From assembly GCA_030750865.1 (NCBI GenBank), contig JASMHE010000008.1:62001-126000 (forward strand): a stretch of 64,000 nt of DNA, read 5' to 3'. Made by a program: the position numbers and the translations under genes. The notes below the pieces were generated by a model. It saw nothing but the letters and a program-made list of their open reading frames with translations, searched no databases and was not told the DNA's origin. Source of the DNA: Alphaproteobacteria bacterium (GTDB lineage: Bacteria; Pseudomonadota; Alphaproteobacteria; Micavibrionales; Micavibrionaceae). Shown in pieces: positions 1 to 8,070 of this stretch (position 1 is the stretch's first letter; each line of letters begins with the position of its first letter).

Positions 1-859
1 GCGTGCCTTCATTCAGGTGCAAAATGGCTGTAACCACCGCTGTACATTCTGCATTATTCCGTATGGTCGCGGTAATTCGCGCTCTGTCCCGATTGGCGAG
101 ATTGCACAGCAGGTGCGTAAACTGGTTGATCGCGGGTATAAAGAAATCGTCTTTACGGGCGTTGATGTGACGGATTATGGCCTTGATTTGCCGGGGAAAC
201 CAACACTTGGGCAGATGATCCGCCGTGTTCTGGCGCTTGTGCCTGAATTGCCGCGTTTGCGCCTGTCGTCTATTGATCCGGTCGAAATTGACGAGGATCT
301 CTGGACGCTTATTGCTGAAGAACCACGATTGATGCCGCATTTGCACCTGAGTTTGCAGGCAGGGGACGATATGGTTTTAAAACGCATGAAGCGCCGTCAC
401 TTGCGTCAGGATGTGATTGATTGTTGTAAGCGCGCGCGTAAATTGCGTCCCGATGTGGCCTTTGGTGCGGATATCATTGCGGGCTTTCCGACGGAAACAG
501 ACGCGATGTTTCAGAATACACTCGATATTGTCGAGGAATGCGATCTGACATTCCTGCATGTTTTTCCTTATTCCGAACGTGAGGGTACACCTGCGGCCCG
601 CATGCCACAGGTGCAACATGCTGTACGTACGGAACGCGCGGCAAAGTTGCGCGAGGCAGGGGAAAATCAGCTCTCTAAATTCCTGAGAAATCATATTAAT
701 AAAACACGTCAAGTTGTTGTTGAAAAAGAAAAATATGGCCATACAGAACATTTTGCGCCTGTGGTGCTTGATAAAGCGTATGATGCGGGTGCATTATTAA
801 CTGTACGTGTCACTGGGATTGAAAATAACAAGCTGACAGCAACGGAAATTTGGGAATAA
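1..859 (+). CDS. mtaB: tRNA t6A37 methylthiotransferase, 5' truncated
   Basis: Radical-SAM enzyme of the MiaB/RimO/MtaB family, which adds a methylthio group at C2 of N6-threonylcarbamoyladenosine-37 in ANN-decoding tRNAs. The reading frame is open from the first bases of the window, so the N-terminal UPF0004 domain lies upstream. What is visible starts just before the radical-SAM cluster motif CxxxCxxC (CNHRCTFC), followed by the 'IIPYGRGNSRS' segment typical of MtaB. The TIM-barrel follows (HLHLSLQAGDD, ADIIAGFPTE), and the last ~60 residues form a TRAM-like RNA-binding domain. MtaB is preferred over MiaB because of the IIPYGRG motif and the short C-terminus; this is a family judgement from memory. 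It stops three bases before riboflavin synthase, so the two may be cotranscribed. Confidence 0.85.
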   Translation, partial: RAFIQVQNGCNHRCTFCIIPYGRGNSRSVPIGEIAQQVRKLVDRGYKEIVFTGVDVTDYGLDLPGKPTLGQMIRRVLALVPELPRLRLSSIDPVEIDEDLWTLIAEEPRLMPHLHLSLQAGDDMVLKRMKRRHLRQDVIDCCKRARKLRPDVAFGADIIAGFPTETDAMFQNTLDIVEECDLTFLHVFPYSEREGTPAARMPQVQHAVRTERAAKLREAGENQLSKFLRNHINKTRQVVVEKEKYGHTEHFAPVVLDKAYDAGALLTVRVTGIENNKLTATEIWE

Positions 860-862
860 AAG

Positions 863-1453
863 ATGTTTACAGGTCTGATTCAGGATATCGGCACAATTCG
901 TACGATTGATGAACGTGATGGTTTGACGCGTGTTGAAATTGCGTGCGGTTTTGACATGAATGCCGTCGCACTGGGCGCATCCATTGCGTGTAACGGGTGC
1001 TGTTTGACGGCAGTCGAAATGTCGGATGACAGTTTTACCGTGGAAGCTTCGCTTGAAACACTGGATGTCACGAATTTGAAAGAATGGACAGAAGGCTTTC
1101 AGGTGAATTTGGAACCATCGCTGAAAATGGGCGATGAAATGGGCGGGCATATTGTGTCCGGCCATGTCGATGCGTTGGCCGAACTCTTATCGGTGACGCC
1201 GGAGGGGGAAAGCTATTGTCTGCGTCTGTCTGTGCCACAGGATTATGCGCATTATATCGCGCCGAAGGGCTCTGTTGCGCTTGATGGCATATCTTTGACG
1301 GTTAATCAGGTCGAAGGCAATGAATTTACCGTGATGATTATTCCGCACACATGGGACCATACAAACCTTTCAAGCCGCAAAGTGGGCGATAAGCTCAATT
1401 TCGAAGTGGATGTGATTGCGCGTTACGTTGCGCGCATGACGGGCAAAGAATAA
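863..1453 (+). CDS. ribE: Riboflavin synthase, alpha chain
   Basis: Converts two molecules of 6,7-dimethyl-8-ribityllumazine to riboflavin and the pyrimidinedione substrate, the last step of riboflavin synthesis. The 196-residue length is normal for the trimeric enzyme. Two lumazine-binding barrels are visible: the first opens with MFTGLIQDIG and has the CNGCCLT segment, the second opens at HIVSGHVDA and has the matching SVALDGISLTVN segment. It follows mtaB by three bases. The FMN riboswitch and ribB-ribH come after it, so riboflavin synthase itself is not behind the switch. The gene is also called ribC in some species; no doubt on function. Confidence 0.95.
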   Translation: MFTGLIQDIGTIRTIDERDGLTRVEIACGFDMNAVALGASIACNGCCLTAVEMSDDSFTVEASLETLDVTNLKEWTEGFQVNLEPSLKMGDEMGGHIVSGHVDALAELLSVTPEGESYCLRLSVPQDYAHYIAPKGSVALDGISLTVNQVEGNEFTVMIIPHTWDHTNLSSRKVGDKLNFEVDVIARYVARMTGKE

Positions 1454-1508
1454 GTTTTTCCGTATTGCTTGCAATCAGAACGATTCAGCCTTATATCATA
1501 GATATTAA

Positions 1509-1632
1509 ATTCTCAGGGCGGGGTGTAATTCCCCACCGGCGGTTACAGCCCGCGAGCGGCCTTATATTATGAGGTGTCAGCAGATTTGGTGAAATTCCAG
1601 AGCCGACGGTTAAAGTCCGGATGAGAGAGAAT
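1509..1632 (+). promoter_or_regulatory. FMN riboswitch (RFN element)
   Basis: The conserved RFN core blocks are readable in order: AGGGCGGGGTGTAATTCCCC, ACCGGCGGTTACAGCCCGCG, GTCAGCAGATTTGGTG, AATTCCAGAGCCGACGG and TTAAAGTCCGGATGAGAGA. The closing P1 helix is ATTCTC (1509-1514) with GAGAAT (1627-1632). FMN binding normally shuts off the downstream gene, here ribB (and ribH). No strong terminator with a T-run lies between the aptamer and ribB. A hairpin of AGC..ACAT with ATGTGCT (about 1638-1666) is possible in the expression platform. Control of translation start is therefore more likely than attenuation, but this is inference. Confidence 0.95.
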
Positions 1633-1716
1633 ATCTAGAAGCAACACATTGCCGTAATGGTATGTGCTCTCGCGTCTTTATATTGTGCCCTGTTTTAACG
1701 AAAGTTGTTGAAAAGC

Positions 1717-2382
1717 ATGATGGCACATAAAGAAACCGATCCTAATATCATTTCAATTCGCGCAGAGCGTTCTGTGCCGATTTCCTCCATAGAAGATATC
1801 ATCGCCGATATTGTAATCGGCAAGCCGGTGCTGATGGTGGATGATGAAGATCGTGAAAATGAGGGCGATATCATCATTGCCGCAGACAGAATATCACCGG
1901 AAGCCATTAATTTTATGATTACATGGGCGCGCGGCCTTGTCTGCATGCCGATGCATCCCGATATGATTGATCGTCTGGAATTGCCGATGATGACGCAAAG
2001 TAATTCCTCAAAATTCGGTACGGCGTTCACGGTGTCTATTGGCGCAAAAGAAGGGGTGACAACAGGCATTTCTCCCGCCGATCGTGCAAAGACGGTACAA
2101 GTGGCTGTTGACCCGCAATCAACGGCGGATGATATCACAACGCCGGGGCATGTTTTTCCGTTGCGGGCGCAGGCTGACGGCGTTCTGGCGCGGGCAGGGC
2201 ACACGGAAGCTGCGGTTGATCTGGCGCGTCTTGCCGGGTTTCAACCCGCCGCTGTGATTTGTGAAGTGATCAAGGATGACGGTGAAATGGCACGTTTGCC
2301 GGATTTGCAGAAATTTGCGGCCAAGTACGATATCAAGGTCGGTACAATTGCCGATTTAATCGCTTATAGAAAGAAAGGATAA
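1717..2382 (+). CDS. ribB: 3,4-dihydroxy-2-butanone-4-phosphate synthase, stand-alone
   Basis: Makes the four-carbon lumazine precursor from ribulose 5-phosphate. Signature segments are present: the acidic metal loop DDEDRENEGD, then TGISPADRA, and the C-terminal HTEAAVDLARLAG. Many alphaproteobacteria carry a RibBA fusion. This protein ends at the linker (KVGTIADLIAYRKKG), exactly where the GTP cyclohydrolase II domain would begin, so RibA must be encoded elsewhere. Start: ATG 1717 or 1720 is preferred over an in-frame TTG at 1705 because the latter has no usable ribosome binding site. The leader carries the FMN riboswitch, and ribH follows six bases after the stop. Confidence 0.93.
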   Translation: MMAHKETDPNIISIRAERSVPISSIEDIIADIVIGKPVLMVDDEDRENEGDIIIAADRISPEAINFMITWARGLVCMPMHPDMIDRLELPMMTQSNSSKFGTAFTVSIGAKEGVTTGISPADRAKTVQVAVDPQSTADDITTPGHVFPLRAQADGVLARAGHTEAAVDLARLAGFQPAAVICEVIKDDGEMARLPDLQKFAAKYDIKVGTIADLIAYRKKG

Positions 2383-2388
2383 CCAATC

Positions 2389-2817
2389 ATGACCAAAGTT
2401 CTGGTGATTGAAGCACGTTTTTACGATGATCTGAATGACATGTTGCTCGACGGTATTGGTGAAACACTTTCTGCGCAGGAGGTGGCGTATGATGTGCTGA
2501 CCGTGCCGGGTGCACTGGAAGTTCCTGCGGCGCTGAATATGGCTGTGAAAAGTATTCAGGATTATGATGCCTATGTCGTGGCCGGCGTGATTATTCGCGG
2601 TGAAACGGGGCATTATGATGTTGTTGTCAATGAAAGTGCACGCGGCGTGTATGATTTGGTTGAAAAACATCAACTGGCACTGGGGAATGTTATCCTGACG
2701 GTGGAAGATTACGCGCAGGCCGAAGCGCGCGCGAACAAAGCCAAAAAGAACAAAGGCGGGGAGGCGGCCGAAGCGGCTTTACGCATGCTGGAAATAAAGC
2801 GGCAATACGCTGTTTAG
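2389..2817 (+). CDS. ribH: 6,7-dimethyl-8-ribityllumazine synthase
   Basis: Condenses the RibB product with the pyrimidine intermediate to give the substrate of riboflavin synthase. The 142-residue length fits the pentameric (type I-like) lumazine synthases. Visible motifs: VIEARFYDDLND near the N-terminus, VPGALEVP (substrate-binding loop), GVIIRGETGHYD with the catalytic His, and the C-terminal NKGGEAAEAAL segment. The AGAAAGGAT just before the start is a good ribosome binding site. It shares a transcript with ribB and is therefore very likely under the FMN riboswitch. No nusB follows, unlike in many proteobacteria; ftsY comes instead after a 140-base gap. Confidence 0.94.
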   Translation: MTKVLVIEARFYDDLNDMLLDGIGETLSAQEVAYDVLTVPGALEVPAALNMAVKSIQDYDAYVVAGVIIRGETGHYDVVVNESARGVYDLVEKHQLALGNVILTVEDYAQAEARANKAKKNKGGEAAEAALRMLEIKRQYAV

Positions 2818-2826
2818 CGTGTTTTG

Positions 2827-2854
2827 AAGAAATCCGCTGTATTTCTTGTGTTTT
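2827..2854 (+). terminator. Possible weak terminator after ribH
   Basis: AAGAAAT (2827-2833) pairs perfectly with ATTTCTT (2841-2847) around a 7-base loop and is followed by GTGTTTTT. The stem is A/T-rich and short, so strength is doubtful. Its place 10 bases after ribH is right for an operon end. Confidence 0.35.
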
Positions 2855-2957
2855 TCTGTTCCTCCCTCTGTTTTTTTGGAGAATTAGTGCTACATTGAAA
2901 ATCACTTATTGCGATCAGGCGTGAAGGGCACGCATTGTCGGATAAAAAGGGTTTATA

Positions 2958-4403
2958 ATGTTTTGGCGTAAAAAGAAAAAAGACAAGCAGGATAAGGCGC
3001 AGCCCGCAGAGGAAGACAAAGCGCTCGAAGCGGACGAGGCTCAATCGCCCGCACCCGCAGAAGAAAAGCAGGCGGCCGCGTCTGAGGAGGTCGCGCGCGC
3101 GCCGGAGCCGGAAGAGGTGCACGAAGAAGCACCTGAAAATACACGCCCAGAAAATACACGCGAAGACATCACCGAAGAAACAACCGCCGAAAAAACACCG
3201 GTACAAACATCTGTCCCGGTATCTGCGCCGGATATGTCCGAACAAACGGCTGTCGGCACATCATCTATTAATATTCTGAAAGACGATGAAACACTTGGCG
3301 AAACGGAGCCTGTCTCTGTCCCGATGGCCGAGGAAAAAGATGAAGAAAAAGATGAAGAAAAAGATGATGATGCGGAAGAGGGCGCGGAAGATAAACTTGA
3401 CGATCATGTCGATGCCGATGATGTGCCACCGGCAGAGGATACGCCAAAGGTAGAAGACGCGCCGCAAGAAGAGAAAAAGGGCTGGCTGAAACGTCTTGGT
3501 GGCGGCCTATCCAAATCAACAACGAAAATCACACAAGGGATCAGCGATCTTGTTACAAAGCGCAAGCTGGATCAGGATTTGCTTGATGAACTGGAAGATG
3601 TGTTGATTATGGCTGATCTGGGGCCGAAAACGGCTAGCAAGCTTGTTGAAGAGTTCGGTAAGAACCGTTTCGGCAAAGAAATCAGCGACGAAGAAATCAA
3701 AGAAGCGTTTGCGGCGCAAATCGAAGCGATTTTAGCTCCTGTTGCAAAGCCGTTTGGCATTGATGCACCGGATGGTGGCGGTACGCGTGTCGTGCTGGTC
3801 AGTGGCGTGAATGGTGTCGGGAAAACGACAACGATTGGCAAGATGGCAAACCGTTACCAGACTGAAAATGGTAAAAAGGTGATGATGGCGGCAGGCGATA
3901 CATTCCGCGCGGCGGCCGTTGAACAGCTAAAGGTCTGGGCCGGACGTGTCGGATGTGACATCACGGCAAAAGATATTGGCGCCGATGCGGCGGCGGTTGC
4001 ATACGAAGCGCTTGAAACCGCACAAAATAACAATGTTGATTTGCTGTTTATTGATACGGCGGGGCGTTTGCACAATAAGTCGAATTTGATGGCCGAGCTT
4101 GAAAAAATTGTACGTGTTTTGAAAAAGAAGGACGAGAGCTGCCCGCATGATGTGTTGCTTGTGCTGGATGCAACGACAGGCCAGAACGCATTTGAACAAG
4201 TACGGATTTTCAGTGAAATGGTCAATGTCACGGGGCTTATCATTACAAAGCTGGACGGTTCGGCAAAGGGCGGTGTTGTCGTCGGGCTGGCGGACCAGTT
4301 CGGTTTACCGATCCATTTGATCGGGGTGGGCGAGACGATTGACGATTTACAGCCTTTCAAGGCGCGTGATTTTGCGCGGTCATTGATGGGATTGTCGTCA
4401 TGA
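2958..4403 (+). CDS. ftsY: Signal recognition particle receptor FtsY
   Basis: SRP GTPase at the inner membrane that docks ribosome-SRP complexes for co-translational insertion. The NG domain starts near residue 180 (KGWLKRLGGGLSKST, the amphipathic membrane-targeting helix). Then come the P-loop GVNGVGKTTT (~282), DTFRAAAVEQL, the DTAGRLHN G3 motif (~365), TKLDGSAKGG, and the C-terminal GVGETIDDLQPF closure. The first ~175 residues are a low-complexity, strongly acidic E/D/A/P-rich arm opening with the basic patch WRKKKKDKQD. Such acidic A domains occur in FtsY but vary in length. ATG 2958 is the only credible start. The stop overlaps the next start (ATGA), so an ABC transporter gene is translationally coupled to it. 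Confidence 0.95.
   Translation: MFWRKKKKDKQDKAQPAEEDKALEADEAQSPAPAEEKQAAASEEVARAPEPEEVHEEAPENTRPENTREDITEETTAEKTPVQTSVPVSAPDMSEQTAVGTSSINILKDDETLGETEPVSVPMAEEKDEEKDEEKDDDAEEGAEDKLDDHVDADDVPPAEDTPKVEDAPQEEKKGWLKRLGGGLSKSTTKITQGISDLVTKRKLDQDLLDELEDVLIMADLGPKTASKLVEEFGKNRFGKEISDEEIKEAFAAQIEAILAPVAKPFGIDAPDGGGTRVVLVSGVNGVGKTTTIGKMANRYQTENGKKVMMAAGDTFRAAAVEQLKVWAGRVGCDITAKDIGADAAAVAYEALETAQNNNVDLLFIDTAGRLHNKSNLMAELEKIVRVLKKKDESCPHDVLLVLDATTGQNAFEQVRIFSEMVNVTGLIITKLDGSAKGGVVVGLADQFGLPIHLIGVGETIDDLQPFKARDFARSLMGLSS
3330..3365 (+). repeat. 12-bp tandem repeat inside ftsY
   Basis: Three adjacent copies of a 12-base unit, GA(A/G)GAAAAAGAT, encode a repeated Glu-Glu-Lys-Asp unit in the acidic arm of FtsY. 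The copies differ only at one position in the first unit. The repeat is in frame and could change copy number without disrupting the gene. Confidence 0.85.
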
Positions 4404-6181
4404 ATGCGGCGGTCGAAACAAACCTTCCGAAAAATATAAAAGAATATCTTGTCTATTTGTGGCGTTTTAACCCGTGGAAATGGACGTTTTTGATGCTGCT
4501 TGATTTGCTGCATTTCAGCCGTTATGCGTTTGCCTTCATTTTTGTCGGATTGGGCATTGATCAGTTGGTCGGGCGAGACCCGAGCGAGGGGATTCCCGAT
4601 ATGGCGTGGCTTATGGCGCTTTGCGTGTTTGCGACGTTGGCAATCGGCGAGGGCGCGCATATCTGGGCATCATATATGGTGCGCTATTTTCAACCGAAGT
4701 TACGCGAATTCGTGCGCCGCGACTTTTTCGAATATGCGCTGGGGCATAGCCATGCCTATTATCAGGATCATTTCGCAGGATCGATTGCCCGCCGCGTCAC
4801 GGAGATTGCAGAAAGCAGTGCGCGGTTACATGATTCATTGCGGATCAATATCTTTGGTGCGTTATGTGCGATGTTTGCCGCTGCGGTCGGAATGCTTGTT
4901 GTGTCGCCGCTTTATGCCGGGCTTGTATCATTGTTCCTTATTGCCATGATGGTGCCGGTGTTCGTGCGTTTGCGGCGTTTGTCCGAACGGGCGCAAAGCT
5001 ATTCCGAAGCCCGTGCCAATGTAACGGGCGCGATCGTTGATATTTTTACGAACATCACAGCGATGCGTAATTTTGCCCATGAACGGTATGAACGCAGTGA
5101 ACATGAATATGTATCCGGACGGGAACGCAACGCAGATCAGAAACGCATGCTGACCTTGATCCAGATCGAGAATTTCAGACGGTTGTTCCTTGTTTTGATG
5201 GGCGCAACAACCATGAGCGCTTTGTTAATAGGTTGGTCGTACGGTCATGTCAGTCTGGGGCAGATGAGTGCCATTATGGGGCAGACCTTTGCCCTGACCG
5301 GTGCGGTCTGGATGTTCGGGTTCGGTGTAATTCTGAGCGCGGCAGAACTTGGTTATGTCGATGATGCGATCAAGATGATTACACCGCACCATGATGTGAA
5401 TGATGCGGCAGACGCAAAACCGCTGACGGTGTCGCAAGGTGAAATTGAAATAGAGGCCGTTGATTTTAATTATGAAGATAAGCCTGTGTTCAAATCATTA
5501 TCCTTCCGCGTGGAGGCCAAACAGAAGATCGGGCTTCTGGGGCCGTCAGGCGCAGGGAAGACAACGCTGGTGGCGCTTTTGTTGCGGCTGTTTGATATTA
5601 ATGGCGGCCGCATTTTGATTGACGGACAGGATATCGCGCAGGTGACACAGGAAAGTTTACGGCGCTCTGTCGCGGTCATTCCGCAGGATACTTCGCTCTT
5701 TCATCGTGAAATCATGGAAAATATCCGTTATGGCCGGTTGGATGCAACGGATGAAGACGTTATCGCGGCCGCCAAGAAGGCGCACGCCCATGATTTCATC
5801 ATGGAAACACCACATGGTTACGGCACGGTTGTCGGGGAACGCGGGATCAAACTGTCCGGTGGCCAGCGCCAGCGCATTGCGATTGCGCGCGCGATTTTGA
5901 AAGACGCACCGATTTTGATTTTGGACGAAGCGACCAGTGCGCTTGATAGTGAAAGTGAAAAATTGATACAGGATTCTCTGGTCGAGTTGATGAAAGGGAA
6001 AACGGTGATTGCCGTGGCGCACCGTTTATCGACAATCGCACATCTGGATCGTTTGCTTGTGATGAAGGATGGCGAGATTATCGAGGATGGAACGCATAGC
6101 AGCCTGATCCACAAGAAAGGGCTATATGCGAAATTGTGGGGCATGCAATCAGATGGATTTTTAACGGATATAACAGAGTAA
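4400..6181 (+). CDS. ABC exporter half-transporter (permease-ATPase), first of a tandem pair
   Basis: A 593-residue MsbA/Atm1-type half-transporter: about six membrane helices in residues ~25-325, then a nucleotide-binding domain. Walker A is GPSGAGKTT (~381), the Q-loop region is IPQDTSLFHREIMENIRYG, the signature is LSGGQRQR (~484), Walker B is ILILDEATSALD and the H-loop is VAHRLSTIA. All catalytic residues are intact. It overlaps ftsY by four bases and the second half-transporter by one, so the two ABC genes are probably expressed together and may form a heterodimer. The substrate cannot be told from sequence; lipid, peptide or glutathione-metal export are all possible for this class. Confidence 0.9.
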   Translation: MNAAVETNLPKNIKEYLVYLWRFNPWKWTFLMLLDLLHFSRYAFAFIFVGLGIDQLVGRDPSEGIPDMAWLMALCVFATLAIGEGAHIWASYMVRYFQPKLREFVRRDFFEYALGHSHAYYQDHFAGSIARRVTEIAESSARLHDSLRINIFGALCAMFAAAVGMLVVSPLYAGLVSLFLIAMMVPVFVRLRRLSERAQSYSEARANVTGAIVDIFTNITAMRNFAHERYERSEHEYVSGRERNADQKRMLTLIQIENFRRLFLVLMGATTMSALLIGWSYGHVSLGQMSAIMGQTFALTGAVWMFGFGVILSAAELGYVDDAIKMITPHHDVNDAADAKPLTVSQGEIEIEAVDFNYEDKPVFKSLSFRVEAKQKIGLLGPSGAGKTTLVALLLRLFDINGGRILIDGQDIAQVTQESLRRSVAVIPQDTSLFHREIMENIRYGRLDATDEDVIAAAKKAHAHDFIMETPHGYGTVVGERGIKLSGGQRQRIAIARAILKDAPILILDEATSALDSESEKLIQDSLVELMKGKTVIAVAHRLSTIAHLDRLLVMKDGEIIEDGTHSSLIHKKGLYAKLWGMQSDGFLTDITE

Positions 6182-8013
6182 TGACTGACGCAATGACAAC
6201 AGATAAACAAACGACAACACAGAATAAACCGCTTGTTTCGCCGTGGGGCTTTGCCTTTGGCATTTTGATGCAGTTCAAATGGCTTGTGCTGGGTGTGTTT
6301 ATATTTGAAACGTTACAGGCCATTGCGGTTGTGATGATGCCGTTTGCCATACGCGGAGTGATTGATGCGCTCGAATCCTATAACAGTGCATCCGGTCAAC
6401 CGGTGTGGGACAGTTTGCGCGAACCGTTTTTGTATTTTGTGACCATTGCCGTGGCGGCGGCATTGATTTCGCGCATTGCGGGCACGTTATTTATGCTGCT
6501 TGATCCGAAGATCAGAATTCCCGTCCGGCGTCAGCTGTTCCGGCAACTCCAGTTCCAGAGTATTGATTATTTCAGCAATCGCATGGGCGGCAGTTTTGGC
6601 AACAAGATTAACGAAGTCGCCAGCGGCGTGGCCGCATCGTTCTGGACGTTCATGTTTTCCATCTGGTCGCTTTTGATCGTGTTCACAACAGGGATCGCGC
6701 TGACATATTCGATCCATCCGATGATCGCGAATATTATCGTTGTGTGGGGCGTGATCTATACCGGATTTTCTGTTTTTGTGGCGTTTCCGAGTGCGCGCCT
6801 GTCTGAATCGTTATCGCGGGAACGGTCGTATATTGCCGGGCGCATTATTGATGTGGCATCGAATATCGTGTCGATGAAAGCTTTCGCATCGGATAAACGC
6901 GAACAGGACAATCTGGAAAAAGATATGCAGCGCGAGATGAAATATACTTATAAGTTTCGTTTGCTGCGCGAAGTTGTGAACTGGATGCATTTTATCCTGA
7001 GTTACGGCTTGCTGATTATCTGCATGTATTTTGCTGTCGATTTCTTCCAAAGCGGTGACCTGACTGTCGGGGCGGTGGCGTTTATTTTTACAATGTTGCT
7101 GACCATGATTGAAAAGGCACGTATGCTCGGATTCCGTACGGTGGAGCTGTTTGATTATATGGGGCAAATCCGTAATGGTGTAAAAACCATCATGACACCG
7201 GTGTCCGTTGAAGATAAACCGGATGCGAAAGATTTGACGGTCACAAAAGGCCGTATTCTGTTGGATCATGTCGGTTTTAAATATCCGTCCGCGGAAAGCG
7301 GCCCGTTCTTGCAGGACTTTACGCTTGATATCAACGGCGGCATGAAAATCGGGCTGGTCGGTTCGTCTGGCGCGGGGAAAAGTACACTTGTGAACCTGCT
7401 GTTGCGCTTTTACGACATTCAGAGCGGTAAAATTTGTATCGACGGGCAGAATATCGCCGATGTGACCCAGAATTCTCTGCGTGAACAGATTGCCTTTATC
7501 CCGCAGGATACGGCGCTGTTCCACCGTAGCCTGCTTGAAAATATCCGCTACGGCAAACCGGATGCAAGCGATGAAGAGGTGATCGAGGCGGCGAAAAAGG
7601 CCTATATTCATGACTTTATTGATGAACTGCCTGAAAAATACCATACCTATGTCGGGGAGCGCGGTGTGAAGCTGTCCGGCGGGCAGCGGCAGCGTATTGC
7701 GATTGCGCGTGCGATTTTGAAAGATGCGCCGATTTTGATTTTGGATGAAGCGACAAGCGCGCTGGATAGCGAAAGCGAAAAACTGATACAGGCAGCCCTT
7801 GCGGATTTGATGAAAGACAAAACGGTGATTGCTATCGCGCACCGTTTATCAACGATTGCATCTCTGGATCGTTTGCTTGTGATGCACAATGGTGCAATCA
7901 CCGAAGATGGCACGCATGCAGAGCTGTTGAAAAAAGACGGGCTTTATGCGCGGCTATGGGGGATGCAGTCGGACGGATTTCTGCGCGAGGAACGCGAAGA
8001 AGATGCCGCTTAA
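6181..8013 (+). CDS. ABC exporter half-transporter, second of a tandem pair
   Basis: A 610-residue protein with the same architecture as its upstream neighbour. ATG 6181 (MTDAMTTDK) is chosen over an in-frame GTG at 6136 because it sits in a TAATG stop-start overlap. Walker A is GSSGAGKST (~393), the Q-loop region IPQDTALFHRSLLENIRYG, the signature LSGGQRQR (~497) and Walker B ILILDEATSALD. The membrane halves of the two proteins are clearly diverged, but the ATPase halves share a run of about 40 identical residues around the signature/Walker B, and both end in the same WGMQSDGFL motif. This suggests an old duplication with a homogenised ATPase segment. A heterodimeric exporter is the simplest reading. 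Confidence 0.9.
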   Translation: MTDAMTTDKQTTTQNKPLVSPWGFAFGILMQFKWLVLGVFIFETLQAIAVVMMPFAIRGVIDALESYNSASGQPVWDSLREPFLYFVTIAVAAALISRIAGTLFMLLDPKIRIPVRRQLFRQLQFQSIDYFSNRMGGSFGNKINEVASGVAASFWTFMFSIWSLLIVFTTGIALTYSIHPMIANIIVVWGVIYTGFSVFVAFPSARLSESLSRERSYIAGRIIDVASNIVSMKAFASDKREQDNLEKDMQREMKYTYKFRLLREVVNWMHFILSYGLLIICMYFAVDFFQSGDLTVGAVAFIFTMLLTMIEKARMLGFRTVELFDYMGQIRNGVKTIMTPVSVEDKPDAKDLTVTKGRILLDHVGFKYPSAESGPFLQDFTLDINGGMKIGLVGSSGAGKSTLVNLLLRFYDIQSGKICIDGQNIADVTQNSLREQIAFIPQDTALFHRSLLENIRYGKPDASDEEVIEAAKKAYIHDFIDELPEKYHTYVGERGVKLSGGQRQRIAIARAILKDAPILILDEATSALDSESEKLIQAALADLMKDKTVIAIAHRLSTIASLDRLLVMHNGAITEDGTHAELLKKDGLYARLWGMQSDGFLREEREEDAA

Positions 8014-8058
8014 CAATTTTAGAACGATATATTAACCTGTTGAAAACAAATAGAGTTG

Positions 8059-8064
8059 TATAAT
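8059..8064 (+). promoter_or_regulatory. Possible -10 box of amn
   Basis: A perfect TATAAT ends six bases before the amn ATG (8071). If used, transcription would start at or next to the A of the start codon, giving a leaderless mRNA. The -35 region is unconvincing: TTGAAA at 8040-8045 is only 13 bases away. No good ribosome binding site precedes the ATG, which agrees with a leaderless start. Confidence 0.4.
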
Positions 8065-8070
8065 AAAGCC

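Noticed and set aside
1638-1666. Intrinsic terminator in the FMN riboswitch platform
   Set aside because: A hairpin is possible but there is no T-run behind it, so translational control is the better reading.
2953-3522. Minus-strand frames opposite the ftsY N-terminus
   Set aside because: Shadows of the acidic low-complexity arm, with no start sites and biased residues.
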